Origin: Parus major
Lineage: Eukaryota; Chordata; Aves; Passeriformes; Paridae
Assembly (NCBI RefSeq): GCF_001522545.3
Contig: NC_031770.1
Coordinates: forward strand, 16,718,751 to 16,782,750
Direction: 5' to 3'
Length of the DNA: 64,000 nt
Shown: positions 11,601-25,386 of the stretch, one piece after another
How the letters are laid out: each line of letters begins with the position of its first letter
How positions within the stretch are numbered: position 1 is the first letter of the stretch
Program-made: the position numbers and the translations under genes
Notes under the pieces: model-generated
What the model was told of the DNA's origin: nothing
Seen by the model: the letters and a program-made list of their open reading frames with translations, nothing else
Databases searched by the model: none

Positions 11601-14600
11601 TGGGAAGGTCCTGCCCTGGTTGTTGGAATTACAGGAATTTAAATACGTGATGTTTAAGTGTGTGATGTTTATTTTGGGGAACGGGAGGAAAACAAGCAGT
11701 AAATGACCATACTACGGGTGTACCTGCGCCCAGAAAATCACAGGAACTAGCCTCTGTTCCTTTTTTCTGAGGCAGGTTCTTCTAGATGCTGCCCTGCTGC
11801 ATATTTACCTAAAGTATCCCACTGTGAATGGGATACAATAAAACCTGGCAGGCTTTGGGGCGTAGCATAAAATGCTGTATCTCACCCCAAAATCAAAATA
11901 TGCACAAGTTGCTACCAAGTGCATCTGGTGAGGCCACAGGTTTAATGTTAAAGGGATGTTACTGTTTTTTCATGTGTAGCTTCCAGTATGTTAAAACTTT
12001 TAACTTTCTGAACACTGCCAATGCTTTAAAAATCTCTTCTGTGTATTTCAATAATCGAAAGTTAAAATATCATTCTGTCCCCTGAGTCTAAGGTTTGATC
12101 AGAATGATTCCTGCATTTTTGCCTAGCAACACAAAAACCTTCTAGAGATAAATTTGTCCCTGAATATATAAATCCACATTTTAAAATATTTCTAGTGCAG
12201 CTGAGGTCTGAAGCGATCTAGCTCAATTCCATATGTGAAGGAGTGGGGTGTGTATGGGTCTGTTGGTAGTCTGAATTAGAGCTAGTCCTGAATGTATAGA
12301 TTATAGCTGAGATTGCATTTGAATTAAAATAAATGCCAGCTTGATTCTCTCCTATCTGAGTTATCTTTCTACTCCTCAAAGCACATTTCAATAACCCTGT
12401 TGTTATCTTCCTCCGAGTTCCCGTATGCTATTATTGTTCCCGTCTATACATTCCCTTGATTATGGCACTGCCCTCTGAGCCTGTCATCGCTGTGGCTGCT
12501 TCATAATGCCTGCAATTATTGCTCTGTGGGCTGCCAGACCCACTAATGATGCTGTGTTGGCTCTTGGTGCTGCGAGAGGCGAGGGCTGCGTGCTCACCCT
12601 GCAGAACGCGTTGGGAGCGGGAGCGCGGCTGGGAAGAGCAATGTAGGTCACAGCAGTGTCGGGATCGCTTTGTGGGGGCAGTGATGGTGCCGAGGGGGGT
12701 TTGCATTGGGTTCACAACAACTGATTCCCTTGGAGCCTCCTGGGCTTTCAAAAGGAGCAGATTCTTGTGTGTTTACGCTGTACCTTTTGATTTGTGCGGC
12801 ACCCACAGCTTCTGCTGAGATCCCTCGGGGTCCTCAAGACTGGTGTTTTCATGGACTCTCTTCAGATAAAAATTCATTTGCTTGTTCAAAGCATGCTGTT
12901 CTGAGCTGGATGCTGTTTCCTGATGAAAGAGTGTGCCCAATTAGTTCCTCCAATTTTCCAGCCAAAGCAGCCTTCCCTGCTTTTGGCACCACATGGAAGC
13001 TGAGGGTGGATCCAGTAAGCACAAGACCAATCCCTTCTCTGTTGTTCAGCATCTTCACCTGTGCATTAGCCTATGTGCAAACAGTTAACCTCACAATTGT
13101 GAAATCACAGACAAAAACTGGTTCCTTTTATCACCACAGGCTGAAATTACTCTTGTAGAGTGGTAGACAAATATTTCTGTGTTTCAGGTCATCAAAACCA
13201 TGTTGCAGAAGTACCATATAGTAAATAACATACTGTTGTTGTGGCACAGCAAATGCAGGCTTTGCTCTTGGAGGCCTTTAGGCAGCATCGAGTACAGGTT
13301 GGGAAGGAACAGACCATGGAAGAAGCATCAGAGCAAGATTTTATACTGTAAGTTATTTCCCACAAACAAGGGTGGGAAGGGAGAAGGAGCAGGGATGAGA
13401 AATATCTTAGCCTTGGTATTTTTTTTTTTTGAACAGCCTGTTAAAGACCAGCACCTCATAAATCAGACTCGGTTTTACTTGGCTAAGTGGGGCATAAGCC
13501 CAAGAACAACATCTAAAGTAAGCCAGGACAAGGGCACAGCTGTGTGCTGGGGAAGACAGCACGAGCCCTGGCTCCCAAATACACCACATACACACATTCT
13601 CTCACAGGCTCCTGGCTTTGGAATTGAGCCCAGGGGTACATCGGGAGACCACTGCAGGGAGTGAAACCTGGGCCGTGCCTTGGTGGCAGCCAGGTCAAAC
13701 TGCTTTGCAAGGAAGTGTTGCCTTTCTCAGCCGATGAGCCCTCGGTGATCTGCCAGTGACTGAAGAAAACATAGAGGAAAATGAAGAAATTTAAGCCTTT
13801 TGTTCAGTCCTCCCTCTACGAAGCAGCGGCTTCCACTTCCACTGAAAAATAGGAAAAAAAAGTTGAATACCGTGAGATACCTTGTGTCCAGCAAGTACTT
13901 TCTCCCCTTCCCAGGAGAAGGCAGGGCTGGACGCTTTCCTCACAGATAATTAGCATGCTAATTGCGATGTGTTTAACACACACCTAGTGTGAGAGGTCAC
14001 AGCCTGCACTGATTGCTTTCCCCTGCTCTAATTGCAGCCTGTCAAGCCAGAAACCACATGTTCATGGTTTGTGCTCCAACGTGCAAGGCAGGCTCTGGTA
14101 AATAGTCTCTTGTGCTCTGAGAGTGTTAGCCTCTCTGGTTTTGTGTGTGAGGACGCTGTGGACGAGGGCTTTGCTGAGAAAAGTGTAAATTACCTTGAAC
14201 TCTCTCAGTACTGTGTGGTCCTCCATCAGAGAGGGCTGCTAATGATGCAAACCCTGCCCACAGCCCTGATCTTGACAGCCTGGCTTCGTGCATACACATG
14301 TGAACTGCTGATTCCTATGGATTTTTAACGAGGGGAGTGGATCCAAGAATGAAGCACAGTCTTGGCCAGCCTGCTGCTTGGTGAGACCCAGAGGCTATTG
14401 CAGAGTGCTGGTATTGGACACAAAAGCACCCAGAGAACATCTCTGATCCCCACAAGAGCATTTGAAAAAACCCAAAACTGTGAGGCCATTTCAACACTGG
14501 GAGGTATCTTTCAGTTAATAATATATTAATAGCACTGTCACAGAGTGACATTTCTCAACTCATCCCATTGCTGTATCATCAGCTTGTTAGATGTACACAA

Positions 14601-15785
14601 CAAATAAATCCTACTGTTTAGGTAAGATGTGGAAAAACAGGTTTACCTCTGTCTGTCTTCCTCAAGTTGCACTTGAGGTGGCTTTCAGATGGTTTCCTCA
14701 AAGAAAAAAATAAAATAAATACATATATTGAGAGGGCAGTAGATGCAGGTTCAGAAATCACGTCCTGAAGTTACCCAATTCTGGTTCTGCAGTCACTGAA
14801 TTGTGGGATTTTATCCAGTGATAAATATTCCCTGCAAGCTTTAGTAATGAGACGTCTTTGAAGGGAGAGTTGCAACAGACACCGAAGCTGTTACAGAAGG
14901 AATTTGCTGCTACAATGTCAATAGATAAAATGGAAAGGAAACTTTGTTTCCTGAAAAATATAATTTATCAAGCTAGTGAAACAAAGCCTTTTTTTTTTTT
15001 TTTTTAAAGGTCCCAACAATTCCTGGGGTTGTCCAGATATCGGGACGAATAAACTGTGGTGTTTGAGTTGCTCTCTTTCTTCTTGTCTCTGTGCAAGCTT
15101 CTCCAAGAGGCCTCAGATAGCCCAGGAGAGGAAGAGCTGACTGTGGCAGCAGGAAGATGGATCCTTCCCTAAACCCAGCGAGTGGCAGTTCAGAGCCAAA
15201 ACCCTCTGACAACCTGGTCCTGCAGGGGACAGGTGAGAGGTGCAACTTTGAAGAAAGGAGAGGGAAGAAACCAGAATTACTTGTGTATGCCTTTTCCTTC
15301 CAAGCAGCGAACATTGTGTGGGCTGTTCATCCCTAAAAGAAGCTGCCAGCCTGCAGCAGCCAATGTCACTAAGTCACCGAGGCAGGCAGGCCCTCAGTGT
15401 AGGCACATAAAGTAGACAGGTGAGGGGGCTGTTGGGATCTGCTCAGTGACAATCACACACAAACTACAGCAGTTGAAATATGTATTCCAAAGGAACGAGG
15501 AATTATCCTAGTGAGCCATGGAGTAGCCCACAGTCTTAATGTCCTGTTGGATATGGATACTGCTCCCATGTTTCTTACCAGCATAGTACTCCAATTTAGG
15601 TGGAGGTCTTATTCTCATTGCTAAAACCAGATTCTTCCTAATTGATCTGTGTATTTGTTAATTTTATCCCCGCTATTTAAAATTATTTTGTTCTGTATCC
15701 TGTATACCAGAGAGCTAATACAGCCTAGATTAGACTGCATAGACTAGACTGCAAGGGTACCACAGCTGTGAATAAAGTAGCTGTG
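11601..15785. other. Intergenic, with candidate conserved non-coding element near 12.35-12.55 kb
   Basis: No gene recognised. The segment at about 12350-12545 stands out: it is a mix of ATTATTG, GATTATGG and TAATGATG-like motifs with no simple repeats, typical in style of vertebrate developmental enhancers. The 150- and 161-codon open frames at 12706-13158 and 13179-13664 (+) have no recognisable domain and include low-complexity runs, so I do not treat them as genes. Confidence 0.4.
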
Positions 15786-16330
15786 TGTCTCGGTTTGGAA
15801 GACAGATGCTTGCTAGGGAGGGCAGGAGCCTCCCTTGGAGTGAAAAGTGTAAACCCCCTTCCTCCGACTTACTGTAATTTTGAAATCAAGGGGATCTCAG
15901 GCAGAGATCTGGGGATAAGAATATCGGTTCTTCACTAGTACGTGTAACAAGGCAAACAAACAATAACTACAGTATTAACAACAAAACAGAACCAGGGACT
16001 CCGTGACAGCCTTCTCGGCCGAGAAGGGAAAGGATGGAGGAGAGGCTTTGCTTCACAAACCCCCTCGGGCAGTCGGTCCCGGTGCTCCTACAGGACACTG
16101 CCAGGCTCTGCGGAACAACCGGCTGGAACGGCAGGAATGAGTAGAAATCCCGGGCGAGTGGATGAGAAAGATGCAGCAGCAGCTCCGCGGCGGTGCCTGG
16201 CACTGCCGCACGTCCCGGCAGGACAGGGGGCGCGGGGGGCCCGCAGATGAAAAAGAAGAAGCAAAATAAGCAGCTCCATCTGGGTGATGGCAAATTCCCT
16301 TTTCCAAGCCTCAACACCTCCGAGAGTGTC
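15786..16330. mobile_element. Probable ERV/LTR-derived interspersed repeat
   Basis: The start, TGTCTCGGTTTGGAAGACAG at about 15786, followed by an AGGAGCCTCCCTTGGA block, an AATTTTGAAATCAAGGGG block and a TTCTTCACTAGTACGTG block, matches in style a dispersed LTR-like sequence I remember from songbird loci. The interior then becomes CpG-rich (16010-16240), unlike the flanks. I could not locate a convincing target-site duplication or terminal CA, so the right end is approximate and orientation is left open. No retroviral coding domain is visible, so at most this is a solo LTR or part of one. Confidence 0.5.
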
Positions 16331-16745
16331 GTGCTTTGAAGCCTAAGAAATCAGCCAACACCCAGCTGCCCCCGCCCTCCCCACCCCCTGCTCCCCTTTC
16401 CCCCCGGGCCCAGCCAGAACTCCCAGTGTTTCTCAGGCACCCAACAAGAACCAGCAATCAGGTTTCCCCGCAACTAATGGGCAAAAAAATTCCAAAGGTG
16501 AGAAGGAACAAAAGGAAAGACACCCAACCCCCAACGCTGCGTTTTGTGCAAAAGATGTCTAATTCATTAAAGAGTTTCTCCTCTCTGCCTTGTCCAAGTT
16601 TTCCTCCCATCTGTACGGTCCTGCAGGACCCACCCCCTGAGACCGCAAGGTGAAGCCCAGAGGCAGCTCGCCATGATCCTGCTGTCTGTGGTTTCTTTGA
16701 GAATATCTCTAAAAGCTATTTCTACTGAGAGGTAACAGCTTGTAT
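16331..16745. other. Intergenic, C-rich segment
   Basis: A proline-rich open frame (16336-16653, +) arises from a C-rich tract at 16362-16410. It shows no motif I recognise beyond composition, and I do not call it a gene. Confidence 0.4.
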
Positions 16746-16746
16746 T

Positions 16747-16835
16747 AAAAAAAAAAAGAAAAAGAAAAAAGAAAAAAGAAAACGAAGAAAAATAGATATA
16801 TGTATGATATATAGATATATAGATATATAGATATA
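16747..16835. repeat. A-rich purine tract followed by GATATA-type microsatellite
   Basis: From 16747 to 16792 the + strand is almost pure A/G (AAAAAG-type units). It is followed at 16793-16835 by repeats of ATAGAT/ATATAGAT. Such composite simple repeats often grow from a retroposon poly(A) tail, but no element body is recognised beside it. A run of nine C residues lies close by at 16863-16871. Confidence 0.85.
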
Positions 16836-16871
16836 ACTTGTGGGGATGGTCCCAAATCTAAGCCCCCCCCC

Positions 16872-19800
16872 AGTACTTGAGGTTGGAAACTGTATGGTTG
16901 TGGTGTCACTGCAGTAATGGTGCTCTGGGAAGGGCACGGTGCTGCCTCTTCCCTCCCTGTGCCCCTGCTGTGCTCTGCAGCCCAGCACTCACACTCTGAG
17001 CACGAAATTTAGGGAGCAGGAATGGCTGAGGGTTTGTTTTGCTCCTCACATGAAGTTACATATATCCAGAGCACAACATGAAAGCTCAGCTCTGCTACTG
17101 TGCTGCTGGCATAGGTGTTCGGCAAGTTTGGCTGCTTTGTAATGGGATAATGAGAGTTGGGAAGAAATATGCAAACAAGTAATTAAAGCAACCAAAGAGA
17201 TTAAAATCATAAGCTTAAAGTGCTTTTTTTTCCCCCTCTTTTCTTATTTTTTTTCTTTCTTTTTTTACCCCCTTCCTTTTTGTGTTTTGTTTCACATTTG
17301 CACTGTGCCATGTTCTCAAACGGGGTAAATTGCAGGAGCTTAGGAGAAATTGGTGTGACAGGCAGCATGGCTGAAGACTGTATCTCAGAATTGCTCTCCC
17401 TGGAGCAGCTGCTCAGGATGCCAGGGATACAATACTTTTCCTGTCTGAGAAACAAAACAATAAGGCTCAAACACATGGCTTCTGGAAACACAGGCAAACT
17501 TCTTACACACTGAATGTGCTGAAAATATAAACTAGGTTTTAAGAGGGTTGAGCAGATTTCAAGTAAAAAGTACTTTCAGGAATTTCAGAGAAGGCTCATA
17601 GCTGTCTTTATCATATAAATTTTGTATTATAAATTTTCAAAAGTGTTTCTTTTGCACACACATATATATATAACACATGGGGGTTTGTGTTATGAATCAC
17701 ATCATTCTGCATAACTGTACAGTTGTGAATTCTATAGCAGTAATGTATTTGGGATTATTTGCAATATATAACCTATATAATGAGATAAATTTGCAGTTAC
17801 AGATTTCTTATGTATTTATAAACAGTTTCTTGCATGTTTATAAGCCTGTAAACTCTGATTTGTTTTAACTATTGAGCTATAGACAATTTGTCACCAGTGT
17901 ATGACTCCATTCCTCCCAGGCCCCTTGAGAGTTTGGTCTATTTGTCAGTTTGCCTGCATGTGAAAAGCTATGGCAAAGCCAAAACAGCTCTACCATGCTA
18001 ATAAAAATAAGGCAGAAGAAAGAGGATGAGTAGGCAGAAGTCACTAAAGACTAGCAGGGCTCTCATTTTGCAAAGGGAAGTAGTGGAAATTTTTGGTGTT
18101 GACTTACAGACACCTGGGGAGCATGGAGAGAAGCAAAGCAGAAACTGGGCTCCCTTTGGTCTTAAAAGTGATGATTTTAACTCCTTTTCCATGCCCCTGC
18201 AGGGAAAGGAAAGTTTAGACAAATACAACTAACAAGCAAAACAACTGAATAAATACTAAGTGGTCAAACAAGTTGTATTTCACATTTTTTTTCAGTTTTC
18301 TTAGAGGGTGTATAGAGTAACCAGGGACAGACTGCGGTGTAGGGAGGGATTTGATGCTTTGAAAAGAGGAAATTCCCCTCTCCCAGCAAAGGAAACGTGC
18401 TACACCTCAGAAGGCTCAAGGAGTGTTTGGCTGCTGTGTGCAGGAAGAGAAAAAACATTTCATTTTGAACTTGAAAGCAAAACTGGGTTCCAAATGAACA
18501 GCAGAGCAGCAGCATCACTGGCAAAGTTTGCATTTTGGGTGACCTGCACAGTTCCTTCACAGAAATGTAAATATGTAGGCAAGAAAGGATATACAGAAAG
18601 GCTTTTCCCCAAGGTTTTCCTTTGAAGGAATGAGAGAAGCCTCCCCAGACTTTGTGCATTTATGAAACAGACCTTTCTGAAGTGAGGGCTGCAGGGGAAA
18701 GGGGGAACTACGAGAGATGCTGGATCAATAGCTGTCTACAAACTGGCATTAGTGGTCTGAATATTTCAGAAAAACATATTTTCAAGCCAAGTGATGCTGA
18801 TTTATGCACAGAAAAAAAACCTCAAACAACTCAATGTCAAACTTGAAAATGCTGTAAAACTCCAGCTTTGAAGCAAGGCTTGAGGATGCAGGGATGATCT
18901 CCTGATTTCTGTTTAGCCTTGCCTGCTGCAGCCTGTAAAAGCAGACCTAGCTTTTTTGGCCATGAGGAGCTGCTCCACAATTCCACCTGGATTTTATCTT
19001 TTTCTCCCTCCTTCAGGTGAAAGCTCACGCGACGTCTCAGTGCTGAAGTGGCAGATGAAGGTGGGGAGGCTGCTGCACCTCCACAGAGCCTGAGCTCAGC
19101 CAGTCCAGGAAATGTGCAGCTACCACAGCTTCACCAAAGGCTGGTGCAATATTGGTAGAGGTTGTAACTGGGGGAAATGTGCTCTGAGAAATGTCATTAT
19201 ATATAGCAGAGAGGAAGGGAACAGAGAAGTAACCAAGTGAGCTGGGTATCTTTCGATTGCTGTGGTTTTTAGCCCTGCCTGCCCCATCGCCTTTGCACCA
19301 CAAGGCCCTCCTGCCATGTGCCCTCACCAGGGCTGTGTAAGACAAGTAACACCAGTGCTTTACAGGAATAACCTCTGAGACACACAACAGTGGATTTTTC
19401 TTCATGAAACAAGTGAGAAAAGGGGTAAATAACTGCAGTGCAGCACAATGTTATGCACAGTTAAGATCTGTGGGTGTTCCAGCAGGTGGACTTGGGCACC
19501 ACCACCACCTGCCTGGCTGTTGTAGAAGGAAGGATCCATCCAGACCAGGTCAGCCAGAGCCATTTTGAAGGGAAAGCACAATTTAAAAGTAAAGGCAGTG
19601 AGTCATGTTGCCTGTTGGCACAAATGCAAAGTACTTAGGAGCAGGAAGTGTCTTTGTTTTTGCGCAGGGGAGTGGGCTCAGGTCAGGTTATCACTGAGGT
19701 GCACTTCTGGCTAGCAAAATAAGGTCTTGCCCCAGCAGCCTGACCATCCTACCTGGCAGGGGGAAGCGATTTCATGCAGTTCAGTATCAGGCACCCAAGA

Positions 19801-22800
19801 TTTTGCTTTTTGTATTTAACGCTGTATTTAACTACACTGAATCTTAAACCAGCATCCTGCCACCTGCTGCTCATGACAATGCCAGATGTGGTGTGTGCAC
19901 AGCAGTCTCATTTTGGCCTCAGAAACCTCATCAAAGCTCTCTGGGACTGGTGGACTGGTCAGCTCTGCACAGATTGGGAAAAATATCCTGTGAGCCATCT
20001 GAATTCCCCTACTGGGACTCTCAGTCAGTGTAATGATGTCTGCAGCACCACCAGCTTTCTTGGAGAACAAAGTACAGTTTCCTTTTGTGTGCTGAATAAA
20101 CAAACATTGTGTGGGAATTGGTCCTAACAGAAATACTTTTTTTTTTTAAATATCCAAGTTACTTTTTTTTATCAGAACACTGACCCTTGGGAATGCCTGT
20201 GACTGTGAAACTCAAGAACTACAGAGGTATCCATGGTGGGAACAGACAATTATTGCAATAACATCAGGGATGGTTCTGCAGTTAAAATTAAGCATAGAAG
20301 TGTCTGAAAACTGTCAGTCTGCCTAGTGCCAGAATTCAATACGAATTTGGTGTTTAGTATAGTTTAGGTTAGGAATGATCCTATCATTTCTCCTTTAATT
20401 AAATGAGAAGTCTGCCATTAGGCTCTGCTTGCCATAGCTCATGTTTTGGGCTGAGTTTGCCTGGTAAATGGGAACAGTGGAGAGAAACAGGGGAGAGAGA
20501 CAAAGAGAAGACTCTGAAGTATCTCTGTTTGCTGCTTATCTGTCTCCAGGTACCAGCTCACAGAAAGTTTTCACACTGACAGTGTCTTTCAGCAATTCTG
20601 TCCCAGCTGTTGCATGCTCAGTGCTTAATCAAGAACCTGGACACAAATTTGTTGCTGTTCTAGAAATGGTCCACATATAAAGCCATAGCCAGAATATACA
20701 CAGGTAGACTGTAAAATGTGGGGAAGAAAGGTAACAGAGATTTGTGGAGATGAGGGAGGTGTAGGCTTGTACATACAAATTCTGCCCTGAAGCATCTTGA
20801 TTCATTTACTCAAATTGCTTCTAACAAAACTAAATCTATGTGGATATTTTTTGAAACAAGGATTTTAAATGTTAAGCAGTGAACAATGCCTAAGATCACA
20901 CATATGTTGAAGCTCTTCTCTAACATTTATTACTAATACTTCTGGAAATGCTGAACTTGATTCGTATATTCTAGTTTGGTTTTTAGAAATCTCTTCTAAA
21001 AAGTAAACACCAGGTCTAAATCAGTTTAAATCCTCCATCTTCATAAACCACAGTGGATACATCAAGCACATGTATATATATATCTTAACATGTTATTAGA
21101 AAGATAGATGTTTAAATTCAAAGAGTTAATTAATATTTAAATTACCGTGTTTTAAAGAATTATAAGCAGGACCAGTTGAACAGGTTTAATCAAAGAAGAA
21201 GTCAATTTTATTGAGAGTAGATATTAAGTGATACCAGCTCCTAAAGTCAAAGTATGTGAGCTCATAGTTCACTAGATGCATTGAGCTGATAACTTCATTT
21301 ATCACTTCTGGTTTAGGCCTGCATGTTTGGAGTAATTAATTTTTTTTTTCTAGAATAAGAGGAGAGGTAGGAGGATAGTAGTAGCAGCAAATACAAGAGA
21401 CAAAATGTGAATGCCATTTTAAATAAAATCATATCTTTGGATACTTTGGATACTACATATCCCAGTATTATAAATATTTGTTACAAATTTTGTGTCCAAA
21501 TTTACCTGAGTTATTTTCCTTAAATATTCCCCACACTGCAGTGAATTTTTTTCACAATTTAGAAAACAGGAGGTGGTTGCAATATTGTGCCTTGATGCAG
21601 GGCCTTGCTTGCCACTGGCCCATCAGCAGCCTCACTGCTGATCCCTGCCTGTCTGTGTCCCATGGCTCTGATGCCTGTTCAGACCAGCATCATCTCCAGC
21701 CTGTTTTTCAAATAAATACATTTGAAATGTTAGTTTCATCTTACTGCAGAGAGCTGTGCACAGCCATGGGCATAAAAATCATGCACCTGTTGCAAAAATA
21801 AGACTGGAAAGTTATTGTTTTCTTCATTCTTTATCTATCTATACATATATTTATGTGCATTATATACACATACAAATGCACATATATACATGTATACTTG
21901 TTTGTGTTAGCACTTCAAAGCTTTGGGCTCTGTTTTGCATTTGCCACGTGTTTCATTTGTTTCTTTTTCCTCAGGTACCAGTGTGCCTTCATGTTTAGGG
22001 ATGTAACATTGTCAGTGTGCCAGAAGTGGGGGTTGAGGCCAAGTTTCTCCCCTTATGCAGGGCAGGTTGTCACACAGGAACCAGGAAAAGGTAGGTTCTG
22101 TCCCTCCTATCCTTTGGAGATCCCTGCAGAAGTCACTCTACTCTGTAACCTCTTTCTGAAGACCAAGAATACAGGTTTAAAAGCCAGAAGACTTTTGAGA
22201 AACTGCTTGTGAGTCAGTGAGTACCCAGGGGATGAATGTGGCTTTTCTTTGTATTCAGAATAATCTGTTTAAAGTTTTCTATCTTTCTCTAGGAAATAAG
22301 ACACTTTCTGTTTAAACATTCACGACTCTTTCAAGCATATAACTTTGCGACAAAGAAATGGGTCTGTCTTTCCAATACTCGGAAATCCTATATTCTGTGT
22401 TTTCCATAAGTCTTCAGAAACTCGACTGTACCGAGGGCTTTCTGCTGGAGTAATTTAACAGCCATGCTGCAAAAATGGCAAGGTAAGCAGCCCAGCAGAA
22501 GATACAGTAGCCAAAACTCTTATCTCAAGACCCGTTTCTCTGAGAATTGCATCAACTTCCCTCAGTCAATAACGAGTCTTATTTATAATTTCACATACAA
22601 CACAGAAAGGAAACTCGTTGCACTGCTGTGGAGATCAAAGGTTCAATGTGTTTTTTTCTACTTCTGTTTAGAGAACTGGAGTCAGTTTGCATGTATGTGT
22701 CCCTCTTCTTCTTGCTGAGCCCAGCATGGTTGATAGCCTTGAGTATTTTTTTAAAGCTGTTTCTAAAGATAAACATTTTGCAAAACCTCCCAGAATGCAA

Positions 22801-23399
22801 GTGTTCAACTTAATTTGCCCAGAGCACTGTTTGTTAGCAGGCTGCTCCTTTATAGGCAGGTTGAAGTTTCAAACTACACCATCAATGAATATATAATGAG
22901 AAACTTTTTCCATGGTCAAGGGTGGAATCCCTGCCTTACTGAGGTCTGTGCAAACAAAACCTTTATTGATTTAGTTAGGTAACATTCAGAGGTTAATCCC
23001 AAATCTCTTTCTCCTTCAATAAGAAGCATTCTACCACTGAAAAAATAGGAAGGAGATTACATATACTAATGGAATAATCCCTCAAATGCCTGAGCATACT
23101 CACAACACCTTTAAGAAGTGGATCATCAGCTTTTCAATGTTTGAGAAGCAGAAAGAAGTGTTTTGTCCACATGCAGAATTTAGTATGCCTTCCCTTCCAG
23201 TTATGTTTTGTGATGTGACAGTGCATGTGTTCTTCATCAGCAGCTTGGCTGCAGCAGGTAAATGCTTGGCTTCATGTCAGGAACACAGCTGCCAGCCTGG
23301 AATTTTCCTTCACTCTTGCAAAAAGTAGATATATTTTCATATATGGACAGGCTGGGATGCTTGGATCAAATATGATACTAGACAGAAGGAGAAAGAGAA

Positions 23400-23401
<2 letters not shown>
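16872..23401. other. Intergenic flank, nothing coding recognised
   Basis: No exon is supportable. Notable composition features are a pyrimidine-rich tract at 17222-17280 (T runs mixed with C), TATA-rich short runs at 17660-17672 and 21075-21085, and an imperfect TATC/ATATAC simple repeat at about 21830-21900. Open frames are short and typical of non-coding DNA. Confidence 0.55.

Positions 23402-23441
<40 letters not shown>
23402..23441. repeat. (AT)n dinucleotide microsatellite
   Basis: About 20 uninterrupted AT units, followed by degraded ATATAC/ATGAAT repeats to about 23515. Likely length-polymorphic between individuals. Confidence 0.95.
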
Positions 23442-23444
<3 letters not shown>

Positions 23445-23723
23445 TTTGTGTGTATATGACATATACACATAGAATATACACAGACACATATATATGAATA
23501 TATATGAATACATGGGTTGTTTAACAGACTATAAAACCCTCCACATTACTATGAGTCTTATGGGTGTTTTCTTCCACTGAAGTAAAGGCCTAATCAGGAG
23601 AGGAAACAGAAGCTTATTACCCCACCCACCCTGTAGCCTCTGGTAAAGCCATTTATCAGAATGTTTCTCAACTTTCTTGTGTTGGCAGCTTTAGGTTTTT
23701 GCAACTTTTTAGGGGTTATGGGT

Positions 23724-23801
23724 GATTATGGCGGTGCTGGGGTGATGACTGGGTTAGGGGACACTGAAGAGCTCTTCCAACTTTGATGATTCGGGGATTC
23801 T
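23724..23801 (+). mobile_element. CR1 LINE 3'-end fragment
   Basis: The order GGCGGTGCTGG, GACTGGGTTAGGGGA, CTCTTCCAACTTTGATGATT and a degraded ATTC repeat end matches the terminal part of avian CR1 in sense orientation. Only the last roughly 80 bp are kept. The assignment is by remembered consensus, and the left boundary is uncertain. Confidence 0.7.
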
Positions 23802-25386
23802 CATTAAAATGAAAGCCTAGAGAATTATTTTCTTAGTTTTACATTGTGGGATTGAGATGCTTTATTAGATCTTGGCAAATTTCAGACCTAATTTGCAGCA
23901 GATAATTTTGGTGGTAGTGATGTTGACTGGATTTTACACTTGTCCCATTTTTATAGTTGTCCTGTGATGGTCCCATAAATATTTCTGAAATAATCTCTTA
24001 AATATATACCAATTATCACTGACAGAATTGCAATAAACTGTTCTTAGTGTCCCAAGAGGTTTCTAATCCACTTTCAGTAAACAATCCCAAACCCAAACCA
24101 TTTCTCTGAAGGCAAGTTTATCCTCTAAACAAGACTTCAACTGAAAGCCTTCATATTTAAACATGTTAATTGTAGGCTTCTGCTGCCAATAAAATGAAGC
24201 AGGCTCATTCCCATCAATACCTGCTGTAATTTAGACTGAACAGCTCTTAAAAATTAGAGTTGTAAACTTTGCAATAGTAAATAAAGCAGAAATCTTAGCT
24301 TGAGCCAAAATATTCATTATCTGAAACCAGAAATTAAGCTTCACTTGCATTCTTTTGTGTAGTAAATTATCAAATGTCTCTCAGATAAAGCTGATTGCCT
24401 TAACACAACTAAAAACCAAATTTACTCTGACTGCATTTATTAAAATCTATGCTTACATGTGACTCTAGTTTGACTGAGTAACTTTTAAACTCCTTTAGAC
24501 ATATTTTACTCCATCATGTAGTGAAAAATACAATGAATGCTTGACAAACTAAACTGGACCTCTGTGGTACAAAAATAGGGGAGATACAAAATGTAATTTA
24601 AAAAGAATTGCTTGCGAAAATTAAAAAAAATCAAGGAGAACATAAGCAGAATAAATAGTAAAAAATATATATTTTTTATAATTCACCCAGAAAGTCCCAT
24701 TTCCTGCACCCACTCAGAGGAAAAAAGCTTGCCATACTCTTAATTCAAAAATTATAGCTAGAAACTTAAACCCCAATACAAATAGATAAACAAACCAACA
24801 ACCATAAAAATAACCCCCAAATATAAGCAATTATGTCTCAGACAAGTTCAGATCATGACTACAATGAGGCCTGCTCATGTCAGTTCATTTTGGCTGTGGT
24901 TTTTATTTTTTTTTAATTTCATTGTGATATTGCTATTGTTTCACGGTTTGTTTTTTATCTGAGATTTTTGCTGTGTCTGCATGGCACTTGCAGTTTTCTG
25001 TATGGGACAATGGTGATCTTGTCTTTAGGGAATTTCCCTTCTTTTAGGAAGCTTTATTAGGACAGAGCATCACTTGTTAGCCAAATTTAGAAAATTTGGG
25101 AGGTCCATAAAGATATATGCTTGTGCAGGCACAAACACATCTGTATTTCACTCTAAAAGCACTTCACCACTTTTAAGATCCCAACACTGGAAACAGCTTA
25201 TTTGAACACTAAACCTCCATGTTAAGAACGATTTGTTAACTTTTTCACAATACATTTTGTTTCTGCCTGTTCAAGTATTGCTTCGACTTCCTGATTTCAA
25301 AATCTGTCGGGGAACTCGAATGGCCTTTCTGGAAAAGTTGCCCCAAAAGCACAGGGGTAACCACGCCACACGCTGCTGGTTTTTAG
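23802..25386. other. AT-rich intergenic DNA upstream of the promoter region
   Basis: Nothing coding is visible. The segment is AT-rich with A and T runs (for example 24625-24680 and 24900-24920). CpG dinucleotides begin to appear only from about 25280 onwards, marking the approach to the promoter island. Confidence 0.5.

Noticed and set aside
16336..16653. Proline-rich frame as a possible ENAH exon
   Set aside because: ENAH has a proline-rich core, but the sequence here lacks the long pure-proline runs and following EVH2 motifs. It is a C-rich tract beside an LTR-like repeat.
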